Assembly (NCBI GenBank): GCA_001466705.2
Contig: LATX02000206.1
Coordinates: 1 to 64,000, forward strand
Origin: Moniliophthora roreri
Taxonomy: Eukaryota > Basidiomycota > Agaricomycetes > Agaricales > Marasmiaceae
Direction of reading: 5' to 3'
DNA length: 64,000 nucleotides
Shown here piece by piece: positions 34,021-46,585 of this stretch (position 1 is the stretch's first letter; every line of letters starts with the position of its first letter). The notes under the pieces were generated by a model. That model had not been told where the DNA came from and did not search any database. It saw nothing but the letters and a program-made list of their open reading frames with translations. A program made the translations under genes and the position numbers.

Positions 34021-35449
34021 TGACTCGCAAAGCTGAACCATAGCTTGAGAATTGGGCTTGCTGCACTTCCAGATCAATCTGACAGCAGCTGAAGACATGG
34101 ATATTGATACTTGTTGAGTTTAGGGGATGGGTAATTTAGTGGTGATGCAGTTTTCTTCAATATGAGCTTATATGTGCTATATGTGCTCATTCTTCTAGAA
34201 AGTCCCACATTGACCCACTGCTCTGAATCCCAGGAGGCCTGGAGGGCTCATAATATCACACTGCCACTGATCTGGGACATATTTTGCTGACCATAAGGAC
34301 TGCCATTCCATAAAAGGCCTAAGGATCCATACTATTATGCTGCACCATACTACTGAGCTACTGAGGGCTGATGTGCCTTACTGTCATGCCACACCATACT
34401 ACAATAGGGACATTCACAGTGAAGTAGCTACTGAGCTACTTGCCGCAGTGGGTCAGATGGCAAGTATGAGTCTGTTTTCCAGTGTTATGACAGCTTATCC
34501 CATCATGGAAATAGGTGCTACAGGTCAGGAGTTAGCTTTGGAGGTCTGCAAGGATTGATCTGGTGGAGAAAGAGGGACAGTTGGTACCTGTAGTACTGCT
34601 GACACTTTCTGGGGCAACCAACGATGAGAGCAAAGCTGAATGATGAAATGAACCAAACAAAACAATCTATTAACATCTATCAGACCACAGCTTTTCCATC
34701 CAGTTCAGGAGAAAATTGGCAGATAAAGATGAATCCTTGTAAACTCAGACTCATAACTGAGGCCTCATGTAAAGTACTCTGCATTGTCATGCCAAAAAGC
34801 CCATGTGGTTTCCAAATTAAGAATTTTTTTATTCCTCCTGTTCTATGCCCATCATGCCTTCCCCTATGTACTGACAGGAGTTCATTGAATGTATGGGTGC
34901 TTAATGTTAGAAGGCCACTTGAGATCATCTGTCCAGGAGATAGTGGGGAGAACAGGATGGGATTTTCAAGTGGTAGAAGGTTTTGGTGCAGCTGAGTTGT
35001 CGGGCACATTACTTTTTCTTCTTGTTTGTGTGGTTTTGCATTGCTAACGATAGAATGTTTTGTGGCCAACGATAAAGATACCTTGAGTTACAGTGTAGCA
35101 TGTGGGCTAGATCTGGCCCATTGGGTGAAATTACACAATAAATGGTCTCTTCAATGGAGCTGGCAGCGTCTATAGGTCAAGTCAAGTACTTACTCATGTA
35201 TCATGATAGGAGTGGAACAAACGGCTGAACGTGACACACCGCAGTGGACTGCAGTGGGCCATCAGGGTCCGATGGCGAATAAGAGTCAGTTCCTGGCGTT
35301 CTGGTTTTGCGGAAACTTGGAATTTCTGGGGATGACCGTAATGAGAGAAAGTAGAGCGCCGATTCGGGAAGAAGATGGAATGGGTTCCACAATCCGGGCC
35401 GTTGACCGCTTGGGAGTACCACGTGAGGGCGATGACCTGCTTTACATCC
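34021..35449. other. No recognised gene
   Basis: Short frames occur on both strands but none shows a family motif or coherent exon chain. A short duplicated phrase, TATATGTGCTA/TATGTGCTC, is at about 34170. The last part holds the promoter of the kinase at 35450. Confidence 0.4.
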
Positions 35450-36882
35450 ATGTTCAGAGTCACTGTACAACATCCTCAGAGCCTACAGGCCCTACATTTC
35501 CTGTCTAAACGTTTTAGATCGATGACTCATTCTCGATTTATTCCATCTCGACTGGATGGTGTCGAGTACGTTGAAGACTACCGCTCGGGTGGTTTTCATC
35601 CGGTTGCCATCGGCGATGCCTTCTGTGGTCGTTACAGAGTCATACACAAACTGGGATACGGAGGCTCTTCTACTATCTGGCTTGCTCGTTCACAACATGA
35701 GGGCAAGCTCGTAACTCTCAAGGTTATGCGTGCTGATCTGTCCTCTAGGACTGTTCCCGTCGACAAGGCTCCAGAACTGGCTGTGCCTAAATTTATCGCT
35801 GCTGCCTCCCACAGTACTCCTGCTATTCAAATCGTTGAGGACCACTTCACCGAGACAGGGCCAAATGGCACCCACCTTTGCATTGTTTCCCAGCTTGCTG
35901 GACCCAGCATTTCAACAATGTCAGAATGTCCTGGGAGAGTGAGCGGCAGCAGGCGCTTACGTGGAAGTCTCGCTAGGAAGGCTGCCAAGGCGGTAGCCGA
36001 AGTGGTTGCACTCATGCACAGTGCAGGTTTTGTTCACGGAGGTCGGTATCATATTCTCTCGTCTTGGTATCATGGGGAACTGACTGTACATCTTATCCAG
36101 ATATCACAACATCCAACATCCTCTTCCGACTTGCTGACCGCGTTCACAAATGGTCAGACAATGAAGTTTACTCTTATTTCGGTGAACCGAACACCGAGAG
36201 GGTTGCAACTCGTGATCGGAGTCCCCCGGGTCCTTGTGCACCCGTAGAACTTGTCGCTCCCATTGATCAATCCCGTTTCACTGATTGCTCCCTACTCCAA
36301 GAAGACGTCCTTCTCATTGACTTTGGTCAATCATTTAACGCCTCCCATCCTCCAGTTGGCTATGAGCCGGCTACCGCGTTCAATTACCAGTCACCGGAAG
36401 CTCGTTTCGAATCTAGAATCGATACGGCGTCCGACGTTTGGGCTCTTGCATGCACCATCTTTGAAATGCGTGCAGGATTCCCACTTTTTGAATCTTTTCT
36501 CGGCAGTGACGATCATGTTCTCAAGGAGACTGTTCAAATGCTCGGAAAGCTTCCGGATCCCTGGTGGAACTCCTTCGGTACCCGTCATTTATGGTTCGAC
36601 GACCATGGAGAGCCCAAATCTCTGGAGCTTCAACAACAAGCTCGGGTCCTGCTACCTGCAGAGAGAACGTCCATAAGAGAGAAATTTTTGAGCATTGGAG
36701 TGAATGATGAACCTACGGAGACGGACGATGGCCCAATGATGGAACCGTACGGAACAAAACTAGATGAAACCGAGGTCGAGTTGTTGGAAGACTTGCTAGA
36801 AAAGATGTTACGATACCAACCACAGGATAGGATTACTATGCGGGATGTTATTTCTCATCCTTGGTTCAGCTTAGGAACATAG
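35450..36882 (+). CDS. SRPK-like serine/threonine protein kinase
   Basis: Two exons (35450-36041, 36101-36882) give 457 residues. Kinase landmarks in order: glycine loop LGYGGSSTIW, catalytic-site Lys in VTLKVM, catalytic loop split by the intron to read HGDITTSNILF, metal-binding DFG in LLIDFGQSF, APE equivalent SPEARFE, and the W-ALACTIFEMRAGFPLF helix. The spacer between catalytic loop and DFG (about 60 residues) and the C-terminal DRITMRDVISHPWF block fit the SRPK/SKY1 group, which phosphorylates SR-rich proteins. The usual HRD is HGD here, as in many SRPK-like fungal kinases, so activity may be constitutive or altered. Start: the first ATG (35450) adds a basic stretch; the ATG at 35522 is the alternative. 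Confidence 0.85.
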
Positions 36883-37695
36883 CGGTGATGACATGTGAGG
36901 CCTTCAGTGACGACGACGAGCAATGCTTGTCATCGTCACATACAGGCCTACACGGTCCCACGGTTTGTATGCCCTCTATGTACTCTTGCATTCAGCGTTG
37001 CAATCCCAACCTTCAGGTCTTCATGACTCCACCAATCGTATAACTACCCAAACCAGTACTTACTACACGCCCTAATCAAATACAGAGGCTGAATCAACAA
37101 TACACACTAGCAAGTCGTCCATGGCGACGCCGCCATGGCAAAGATGATCGTTTTCAGCCTGTGGACAACAACATAATGGGTAGTATTATCATTGTCCGAC
37201 CACGCTGGGGGACCTGTAGATGTGCGTTGTATTCACTGCCCGAGGATGGAAGTGGGGAGAGAGAGGAGAGTACAAGGCCAATAATGCCACTCGAGAAACA
37301 CCACTAATGTGCTAGAGGCCCAGTGCGTGACGGTAGGTATCGGGAAACAGAAAGGAGAAGGCGATGGTTTAACCATTCATGTGTCAGCTTTTGACCGCGA
37401 TGTTGAGGTGCCGCTTTCCTGTATGAAATGAACGTTCATCAGTCCGCTGTACGCCTCAAATCGCTTCGATCCAACATCACAGTCACAGTTGATATATAGA
37501 ATAGCATTATTACGACTTACGCGCGTGTGTATCAAGAATATAGAGTACACGAGAAACATCGACAAGAAACATGCAATACGACATACAAAGAGCAAGGTAC
37601 AAATGACAAACAACAAACGATAAGCGAACGAACAAATGTCTACACAATTATTGTACAGCTGTATTCCCACTTCCTTCCTTGCTTCTCATTTCATT
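36883..37695. other. Intergenic between two convergent genes
   Basis: Both neighbours end here (kinase on plus, transcription factor on minus), so the stretch should carry two 3' ends. Nothing else is supported. Confidence 0.5.
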
Positions 37696-40600
37696 TCAAT
37701 ATCCACGTATCTGCTGCGGTGCAGCATGGAAAATACCATAATTGGCAGAATGCGCCAAGGGTTGTTGATGGTGATGATGACTACTGGGTGGTGTCGGCGA
37801 GTTGGAAGAGTTGGAAGGTGAAGAGTGAGATTCAGGCCACGAGAATCTAACAATGATAAAGTGCTTTGCTTTTAGTAACAAACGCCCGCCAAGCGAAATT
37901 GGACACATACCCTGGCATCATCATATTCGTCCACCAGTTGGGATTCTTGAGAGCCTGCATCGTCGCCAGCATCTCTCCATCAGAAACAGAATTGCCGTCA
38001 AAGTTCATCAAGTTGGGGTCCACGTCGAATTGGATGGCACCAGCTCCGGCTGTGTAGGTAGCCTCGGGTCGATAAATCGGTGTCGTCGACATGTCGCTCC
38101 TAAACGTGCTCTGGCTAAATGCCGGCTGGGAGGACTGATGATCCCGAGTGTTGGTTGACGATACTGAGAATGTAGTAGTCATCGAGGACGTATGAGACTG
38201 AGCGTAATCGGTTAATGAACCTGGTTGCAATTGCTGCTGAGGTGGCGGTTGGGGATGTAGACGGCCAACAGTGGCTCCATCTCGCCTGTGGTGCGATAGT
38301 AACCCAGCAAGGAAACGAGCATACAACTTGGGTGTGTGCCTATCATCAATGGCTATAGATGGCGAGCTCAGCGTCTGGATTAAGCGCCCAATAAGCTGAT
38401 AGATCTCGGATCCTTCCTCCTTTGGGAGGAGATTTGAAAACTCGGGTCGAAGCAGCTAGATTGAGAAGAACAATAATGTCAGATATTGAGCCTTGTCATG
38501 TAACCTGCTAAAAAAGACATACCTTGAGCAGGAACGCGGACGCAAAAGAGGCGAATACAAAGTGACCTGTTTGGATGGGGGGAAGGGTGTCAATCTACGA
38601 AAAACACAAAAAAGGTTTGACGGGCTTTGATTCATACCGTCTGGAGCATATCGCATGTAACCGCTTGGAGCAAGAGAATCCACCATACAAGTAATGACCG
38701 CCTTGGCGGATTCGAGACACTAGAGTATCATCAGTAACTTTGGCCTTCTCCATCGTCCGATAAAAAACCAAGCTTCACCTTTATCAAGAAAATGTTATCC
38801 CCCCGTTGTACTCCTCGTTGGAATGCCTGCTGGAAACCAAAGGAGAACATGACTAATCGCGAATATGCGACGAGGCTATAGAAACGCCGAGTTTAGCAAT
38901 GGCGATGGTGCTAAAGGGACCGAAAAAAAAAACGTACAACGGAAGCAGGCTGCATCTAAACTCTGCACCTCGATCTGTAGGGGATGACGAACAACACTTT
39001 GAGTGAATAATCACATGTAGCGATAACAAAACTCACCACCAGGTTTCAACGTTTCCGAGAACCGCCTCGTCCACTCTTCCTCAAACTGGGTCAAGCGGGC
39101 GTCATGATCCATCGTCACGGTCCGAAAGTCCACACGCTACACAAACAACACCGAAGCGAATTAGATTATGGTTTATCCTGTGACATGTATTGAAATGGCA
39201 AACCTTGTTGAGACCACTCGGCGAGTTGGGATCTGAAAAGATTTCTTCATGGAACCGAGCGACTATTCGGAGAAGGGCTGTATGACCACAAAGGTGGACA
39301 TCATACTAGAAAAAGAACATTCTTTAGCCTTCAGCAGCAAGTAGAGTCGAAAAAAAAAACACTCGCATCCAAATTAAAGGGCGACTTTTTAAACCATTCA
39401 GCCGAGTTGCGTATAATGCTGTAAGAAAAAAAAAAACGCATCAGTATCCTCGACACTAAACAACAATGAAAAAAAACATATCCAACTCACTAATCTTCCT
39501 TGATCGTAGAAGGCTTGCCAAACTGCGTCGCCGTAGACCTATCCAAATTGAAACACATCATCCAAACTCGGGTTCTGTTCAAAATCTCCCGTTCTTGCTT
39601 CTCATTATGTGGCTTGGTTGCCGGGATCTGGTGTAAATTCAAGTCGGTTGCAATCCTATAACCAAAAAAAGAAAAAAGCAAGCGAGTTAGAAAACACCGG
39701 CATTTGTTGCGCCGGACCCCCTCCTATAGAAATCAAGAAAAAACTATCCCACCTGATAGCTAATCCCGTGTATAGCCAACTCCGGTCTTCCTCCCATCGA
39801 CGGGCAGGAACAGCATAAATGCTCATAAGGATATAAGCCTGGCACAACTCGACAGATTTCCAACCGTCAACGAGCGCGTTCGCCGCGGAATGTTTCGCAA
39901 AATGCATCGCAATTGGGTAGATTTCAGACTTTTCAGCGTAATATCTTGATGATATAGCACAGACTTGATGATGATGGTGATAATGATGATGATGATGATA
40001 ATCAGTAACGAGTCTACCGGAGAACAAAACACCGGAGAAGAGGGGGGGGACACTTACTAACTGTGAATAAAAAGGGACATCTCGCAAATGTAGATGCCGG
40101 TGTATGCAGGACTGGATCCAACAATGACACAAAGGGCTAGTATGAAGGTGGGTAATATTACTCTTTTTGAAAAAAGGAAAAAAGCGAGCCACAACCCACA
40201 TTAACACGATTATAAAATCTAAAAAGCGAATTGAGCGTCAAATCAAGTCAAGGTCCCGAGGAACCGAGATCCAGAAGGAACGTACATTTCAAAGAGTCGA
40301 TCAACATCATCTGGGGTAACCAATCCATGAACTAGTATTTCCGGCGGACTGTGTTGTTCAATCAAGGTCGCACGGATGTCAAGATCAGTGGCGGGCCCTG
40401 CCATACGCAGTAGATCAGGGGTCGGATAAAAGCAAACAGGATAAAAAGAAATGATTCTACCTGGCATGAAATAAGTGTCATTCGCCACCCCCTTTACAAA
40501 ACCCAATCGGTTAGTCTATTCAAGCCCAGCAAAAACAAGAAAGAATCTACATACCACATTATCATCATCCAAATCCGCCTCGTCGAGGAGATCCTCCTTG

Positions 40601-43265
40601 CCTTCCTTCTTTGCATTTCGAGCTTTGGTATTATTACTCAAACTCAAATTCGCAATGAGACCCAAAGGCACATGGGAATCTGGCAGGCTAGATTGGAGCT
40701 TCTCGTCACCATCTTCGCTGTTGTCGTCTCCACTACCAGCTGCTTTGGATACTCCTTCGGGGGGGTTGCCAGAGACAAGTCCATATCGCTGCGCATGGGT
40801 AAGGTTGTCATCCTCGTGATCAGAGTCATCATCAATGGTGCTGTGATCTCCCCCTCCCCCTCCCCTAGCATCTTTGAATGCTCTTGATCCGGCTTTACCT
40901 CCGGCGCTTTGAACGCTAGACTGCAACCTGTCAAGCCAAGCCAAGACGTTACGGTTACTACTGTCTGATGGAGAGGTGGCCATGCGATATGATGCAATAG
41001 AGAGTGGTGTGGCTAGATATGGGTTGTGAAGCTGGGAAGGAGGGGAGGGTTTGGTTGTTAGTAGGTGTCCCAAGCTCTGACGATATACGTGCCGACTCAC
41101 TTGCTTCAGCAACGACTCGATAATGGCATCCTTTTGCCTGATCTGGGCCAACAAGTATTCTCGTTTGCTAAACGGAGGTTCGAACGGTAGGTCAGAAACG
41201 GATGAACCAGGCGAGGATAGAGGAGAAGAAGGCGTGTTATCGTCATCATTTGCTGGAACCTCGATGGGTTCAGAGAATGTAGGAGATGATGCACGCGATG
41301 AGGATGAAGATGAAGATGAACTCATCGCTCAAAAGGCAAACAAAAGGTAATGCAGGATCACTAGCAAGACCCTGACATATATATATATGTGGGGTGGAAC
41401 AGCAGAGTTGACGCTAGGCGAAAAAAGCCCATCGTTCTATATGTCCGGATTGGGGGAATGGACATTCCTTTAATGCCGGAAAGGCACCCTGGTACACGAG
41501 TTCGGGGAATATGAGCAGACCCCGAACCCTTCGTTACAGCCATATTGGGGGATAGGCGCTGAGCATTATCCCCTGGTTGTCTGCCCCGATGACCCGGTCT
41601 GTGCGTCGCCGAAACCGAGACGCCAGTGGCGTGTTGTTGAAGCGAATAACATGGCAAAAAGATGCGGCGAAAGAAAAAGAGCGAAGAGGTACAACCAACT
41701 CACTTTGGAGCAGTTCTTGGCTTTCGGCCCTCTACTATACAAACGTGACCTCCGGTTTTACACCTTTTACAGGTATTGTCGCCTTCGGGAAAATCACATT
41801 TCATCTGGTAAATCCAAGATATCAATCAATAAAATCAACGGAACGGATGAATACACGCAATGAAGGGACATGTTGCATGACAGTGCTTCGATGCTTACCT
41901 TCAATCTTTTGCAGTGTGTACATGCTCCAGGCCTTTATCGTGGGTAAGGAATCCCCACCACCACCACCAGCAAATCATTGTATGGGTTCGATGAGAGCGG
42001 TTTGTGGAGAATTGATTCATGATGAGTCAGAGAATCAGGATGACGAAGAGGAGGTGGTCAAAGACGCGTGTTGAATGGGAGAAAAATCAGAAAGTGATTC
42101 AGAGTACGCAATTCATGTCGAAGTACGAATTCCACGTCGGACAAAGGACCAAGTACAAGGCCGAGTGTACCGGTGAGATCAATTTCCCGAGTTTTTTTGG
42201 GTGGCGCGCGCACACGTGAACGATAATTGGAAGGTTTGTATGTATCGGATGTAGACAAGGCAAGGCACAAGGTTCCGTCAATATTGGGCGGTTGTAATAG
42301 CAAGGGTCGAAATAAACTCACAGTCGCAGCGTTTTACCCCTCTTCCCACCACCTCCTCCACCACCTCCACCACCACCACCAGTAGCACCTGTAAGACCAC
42401 CCATACCCACACTGATACCTCCACCAAAGTCGTCGTCGTCGCTATCATCGTCACTAAAGTCCATGTTTCGACTACGCTTTGCATCGAGAGCGTATCGATC
42501 TGGAGCTGCTGCTGTTGTCGTTCCCGACGAGGACGCTCCAGGTGATTTTCGAGTACCCCGCTTGCGTTTGCCAGTGTTTCCATTGACTGCGCGAGTTTGG
42601 GATGGGGAGGTTTTGGGTGATATTGTGGAGTAGATATTAGTTCGTTTTTTAACGGGCGCTGGTGCTGGTGCTGGTGCTGGTGCTGCATGTTCCTGTGTAT
42701 GGGTATGTGATGATGAAGCTGAGGGCGAGGGTGTTGGGTGGATGTTTTCTTCGGCATGACCTGACCAAGAAACAGGTGATTGGGATGAATGATTAGATGC
42801 CGATGATACCGGGTCCAAGGAATAATAATGAGCGCCGCCAGCGGTGTTGGCAGCGGTGTTATTGTTGGCAGCAGCAGGCTGGAGGTGGTGAAGATAAGAG
42901 TTTTGGTTGTAATAGCCGTATGTACCGGAATTTTGCTGGGGGTAGGACCCATACTGGTTTTCCAGACGATGAGTAAAGCTGAATTGAGCTGATGAAAAAC
43001 CGGGTTGCTGCTGGTGCTGCTGGTGCTGTTGTTGTGGTTGTGGTTGTTGCTGTTGTTGTTGTTGCTGGTGTCCTGAATATGACTCTATCCATTGCTGGTA
43101 ACGCTGAGCATGATACTGCTGTGCTTGATCTGAAACGTTTTCTGGGTCGTAGAATGAAGAAGTTGGAATCATGTCTGTGTGAGAGGAAGAAGAAGAAGAG
43201 GATGGCTGTTGTTGTTGAGTTTGCCAGTTTCTAGGACGGGCAGATGATGGGAGCGGAGGAGACAT
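37696..43265 (-). CDS. Zn2Cys6 transcription factor with fungal_trans domain
   Basis: A large multi-exon regulator. Exon 1 (43265-42322) encodes a 314-residue disordered head with polyQ, AP repeats, acidic and polyGly runs, and KRKRGTRKSP-type basic stretches. Exons 2 (41932-41899) and 3 (41804-41704) encode a perfect binuclear zinc cluster, CX2CX6CX8CX2CX6C at C319, C322, C329, C338, C341, C348. Exon 4 starts at 41167 with the dimerisation-type helix KREYLLAQIRQKDAIIESLL. Downstream exons hold the fungal_trans region: LCAISSRYYAEKSEIYPIAM, YAVPARRWEEDRSWLYTGLA, IATDLNLHQIPATK, RTRVWMMCFNLDRSTATQFG, and GYMRYAPDG near 38650. It ends with a Ser/Gln/His-rich tail. Function: nuclear pathway-specific DNA-binding activator; target unknown. 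The 536-base intron between exons 3 and 4 is ten times the local norm. Confidence 0.87.
41326..41395 (-). promoter_or_regulatory. Candidate internal promoter for a shorter regulator isoform
   Basis: Inside the long intron, a TATA-like CATATATATATATG (41376-41389) lies about 50 bases upstream of an ATG at 41325. From that ATG a serine/proline-rich frame runs without a stop straight into the KREYLLAQIRQ exon in the same frame. The shorter product would lack the zinc cluster. This is inferred from frame and position only. Confidence 0.3.
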
Positions 43266-44990
43266 CTATAAAGAAGAAATGAAATTATGTGTGCATGTCA
43301 ATCATTGAACGTCTTGCCTGTTCTGAAGCATTAAGCACGGTCCTCCTAGGGCCGGGTAAAAAAGAGAATCAAAGTCAGAAGTCGGTCACAAGTCGGTCAA
43401 AAGGGCAAAAAAAAGGGGAGTCCCCCACTCGAGTCCCCCCCATTCTCTATATTATACACACATCACCATCATCATTGTGTACCCAATTCAAAACAACAAG
43501 TTCTTCTCGGCATACTATCCTGCCCGAACCTTGGCTTTTTTATCTTCTAATTCCTCGAGCCAGTATACCGTTCCCTGTCACTGCATCTCTAGATTTGTAC
43601 GGTTAATTTCGGACGCGAATTTCAATCCAAGGGGTTACTGTTCTTTACTCCCATGTGGCCATGCATGCAGCCCATGAGGCTGTGTGTTTCACGAGTCTCT
43701 GGCATGAATACTGGTTCCTGACGGTGCGCCCCCGACTCTTAAAGGCGTAGCACGCAGCCTTTGCAGAAACTCTAATTCACTTGGCGCAAGTGGATAAGAT
43801 CCCATGCGTTGTTCCCGTACCTGTTGGCTGTCATCCCTTCTTCTCCACATGCACCACATTTACATGGATATCAGGTTCTGATGTTCGTTACCGCCGGGCC
43901 TATCCTCAGTGCTCGTAAATGATGTCTTTATCACCATGAGGATACAAGGGAGATTGAAGTATCTTCAATAAAGAAAAAGCAAACACTATTAGGTTCTTTA
44001 CATCTTCGCGGCACCGCGTATTATCCCCCCACCCCCCACCCCCCGACTGCACTTTGTAAGTGAAAAGCAAAGTGCTACTTCCGCATTTGAACCTTTGGCC
44101 CATAGCGAATTGTGGGACCTGACGCGGAGACGAAGCGATCCCACCGTGGCTTTCCGTTTCTTCCATATCGCCGGATACTTCTTGGAGAACCATCCGTTGG
44201 TCACCGTGACTACGCCCTACATGCGTAGGCGAACACGGATAGTGTGTAAGGCATGTATAGGTGGAGACGAGTCAAATGAGCTTGATTGACATGTGTCCTC
44301 GACGATTGAAGGAATAAATGTTATACAGCAACAATTGGAGTGCAATATGTCAAGGTTTGGAAACGCATTCAGGATTTTTGAGCCTATGCAGTGCTATGAC
44401 GCCGATGAACTGATAGATGAGCACGGAGAACTCGTATGCGTCAGTAATGTTTTCCTAAAAAAAAACCGTTGGTCAGCATAGGCGCAGAAGTATTTAAATA
44501 GTCGAAACGCACCATACGGATCTTCTGCTGTTGTCCTCATCAAAAGGACGCGTCTCGACCGAGCCCGATTTCCACGTTCTATGTACCATGCCAAGCCTAA
44601 TATCGGACGGTCCGCGCAGGAGAAAATCGAAAAAAAAAAGGGTGGGGTAAGGCGAACATTCTTTAATACTCACTCAAGTCACCAAGAAAAAAAAGCACTA
44701 TCCACCCTTCCCAGAAATCGAAGCTTCGGCGTTCTACCACAAAAACTTGGAGACACTTAAACAGCGCCTCGAATCATGATTGACAAGTCGAAGACTGAGA
44801 CTAATAATAAAAAAGCGAATAGAGGAGATGATGGTCAGGAAGCAAAAAGAAAAAAAAAGAAAGGAAGATCTACGCAGCCTCGACTTGTCTTCTTTTTCTC
44901 ATGTACACCCTTTCACTCGACCGTGCAGCACTGCTTCTCATACCACCCCAATCAGAACTAGGCACATCTGAACCTTGTGCAGTCCAAATA
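43266..44990. other. Intergenic with regulator promoter; no gene recognised
   Basis: Holds the 5' flank of the transcription factor. Short frames on both strands (for example minus 44394-44594) look partly coding but give no family match or coherent exon chain. A strong G-run motif is listed separately. Confidence 0.4.
44025..44044 (-). other. G-quadruplex-forming motif
   Basis: Three runs of six C separated by single A on plus, so G6-T-G6-T-G6 on minus: enough guanines for a four-stranded fold if one run is split. Confidence 0.7.
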
Positions 44991-45590
44991 ATGGTGAAAT
45001 CTCGGTACAAAATCGGGTCTGAAATCAAGTGAGTTGACTGCCCGTCAACAGACGCTGATAATTGTCGTTGAACGCTACCTACTTAGATGTAATGGATCTC
45101 CAGACATCCTCGCAGCGTATTTTTTCGTTCAGAATGATATCACGGTACGTACGCACGCGGCGAAAAAGTGGGTGAAGATCAAAAATTGAATGCGTATACA
45201 GAAAGCCGTCCGGAACCTCGTCGCCTACGATTTGACTGCTTCCTTTCCCTTTCCCTACGAACGAAAAGTCATTATAAAAGGCGATGGATACGCTTTACAT
45301 GGTGGTGCGTTACGCGAGAGAATCCTTATTAGATAAATGGTACCCGGTTCGACTTTTTGACGATTTATTTATTGGCAGCAAAACACCCATGGTCGATTTT
45401 CCAACACGTAAACGGTTCATTGAGATGGGGTAACGAAAGGGTACGCGTAGCGAAGCATAAATGGGTGTTTGAACTCGAGTTGGAGAGGGAGTTGTGGAAG
45501 GAAATGGATTGGGAGGTGGATGAGACGTTGGTTGTACGATCTGATGAGCTGGAGGATGAAGGAGAGGTTGAGGAGATGTTGGTCGGCTAG
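44991..45590 (+). CDS. Small orphan protein, four exons, 136 residues
   Basis: Exons 44991-45028, 45087-45144, 45202-45304 and 45379-45590 join in frame with GT...AG introns of 57-74 bases. The protein starts MVKSRYKIGSEIK, has NGSPDILAAYFFVQNDIT and KVIIKGDGYALHG, then KHPWSIFQHVNGSLRWG, and ends with an acidic tail of E/D/V repeats. No signal peptide, membrane helix or known motif is visible. I do not recognise it. The consistent phase of three introns argues that it is real; the mixed hydrophobic/acidic content suggests a small folded head with a charged tail. Confidence 0.5.
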
Positions 45591-45854
45591 AGATTCTAAA
45601 ACCGTTTGTGACTAAATTGGGGCCAGAAGACGCAATTTTACCTGGTATTTCGTGCCTTGGCCAGCAATGGGCTGAGGAAATTCTATAAAACTCCCCTCGT
45701 TCGTGCTAACGCCTGCTGAAGGTCCGGGATGTTGATAAGGCGCTCTCAAGGCTGTATCGCGAGCTTCCTATACATTCAGAATGGTTTCATTGTCTAACAT
45801 CAGTTTCGAGAAAAAAAGAAGTCAGGTTCGTTCCTTACAACGAAAATAGTATCT

Positions 45855-46413
45855 TACTAAACCCCCCGGGCACGGCCGAGGTCACACACCTCCCCTCAAT
45901 TCTTTACCTCACGTCTCCCTCGATGATTCTCCGAGTCTCGCGAGTCCATACGACGACGTACAAAAAAATGCGAACATGGGCCTCCTAGCATAAGCTGATT
46001 CGATTCTCGACAATTCTTCAGAGTCTCCATCTCCATCAAGCGCCCTTGGGAACACCGTCACAACTGCAGCTTCCATATTTTGGAAGTCACAGAACATCCA
46101 TCTATCTGATGTACAGTTCCAAGCCGGATCATGCAGACCAAGTCAAAGCTTATTTCATTCAGAAGATTTCTTAGAAGAAGACACAGATCTTTAAAATAAC
46201 CTGATCATGCAACAGATTGTCGGCGATCTACACGAGATGTCCAGTTTCGGACAGGAGAAAGTAGATGCCAGAATCATGGAGCCGAGCCGAGTGGACGCCT
46301 TTCGACGAGTACAAGAGGCAATACAAAAGGACCTGGGTGAGGATGAGAAGGATGAACAGGGGGAGCTCAAGCTGTGGGGCGAAGTTTTATCTCAATTAAG
46401 AGGTCCTCCTTGA
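45855..46413 (+). pseudogene. Decayed coding stretch of unknown family
   Basis: One plus frame stays protein-like for about 180 codons (DDSPSLASPYDDVQKNANMG, then SESPSPSSALGNTV, then QEKVDARIMEPSRVDAFRRV), broken only by two TAA codons near 45991 and 46194. The last piece alone is open from an ATG at 46207 and ends SQLRGPP. It is probably a pseudogene or a gene with unrecognised introns. A hAT-type MITE lies 170 bases downstream. Confidence 0.35.
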
Positions 46414-46585
46414 TATCGTATCAGGCGGTTCAAAGGAACGGCCACTGGACCGCCAAGGGACCTCATCCCATCAACGTACAATATGTGGTGCCGGAATAAT
46501 CTGATGAGCGGCGACAGGTTCAACGAATGTGTTAGATCGTTATATGTGGTTTGTGCGAAATCAGTCGTGTTTCTACTCCTAAGCC

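Noticed and set aside
39960..40005. GATGAT-rich run as a possible regulatory repeat
   Set aside because: A simple trinucleotide tract inside an intron of the transcription factor; nothing suggests more.
42278..42952. 224-codon minus-strand frame rich in Thr, Pro and His
   Set aside because: An alternate-frame reading of the low-complexity codon repeats in exon 1 of the transcription factor.
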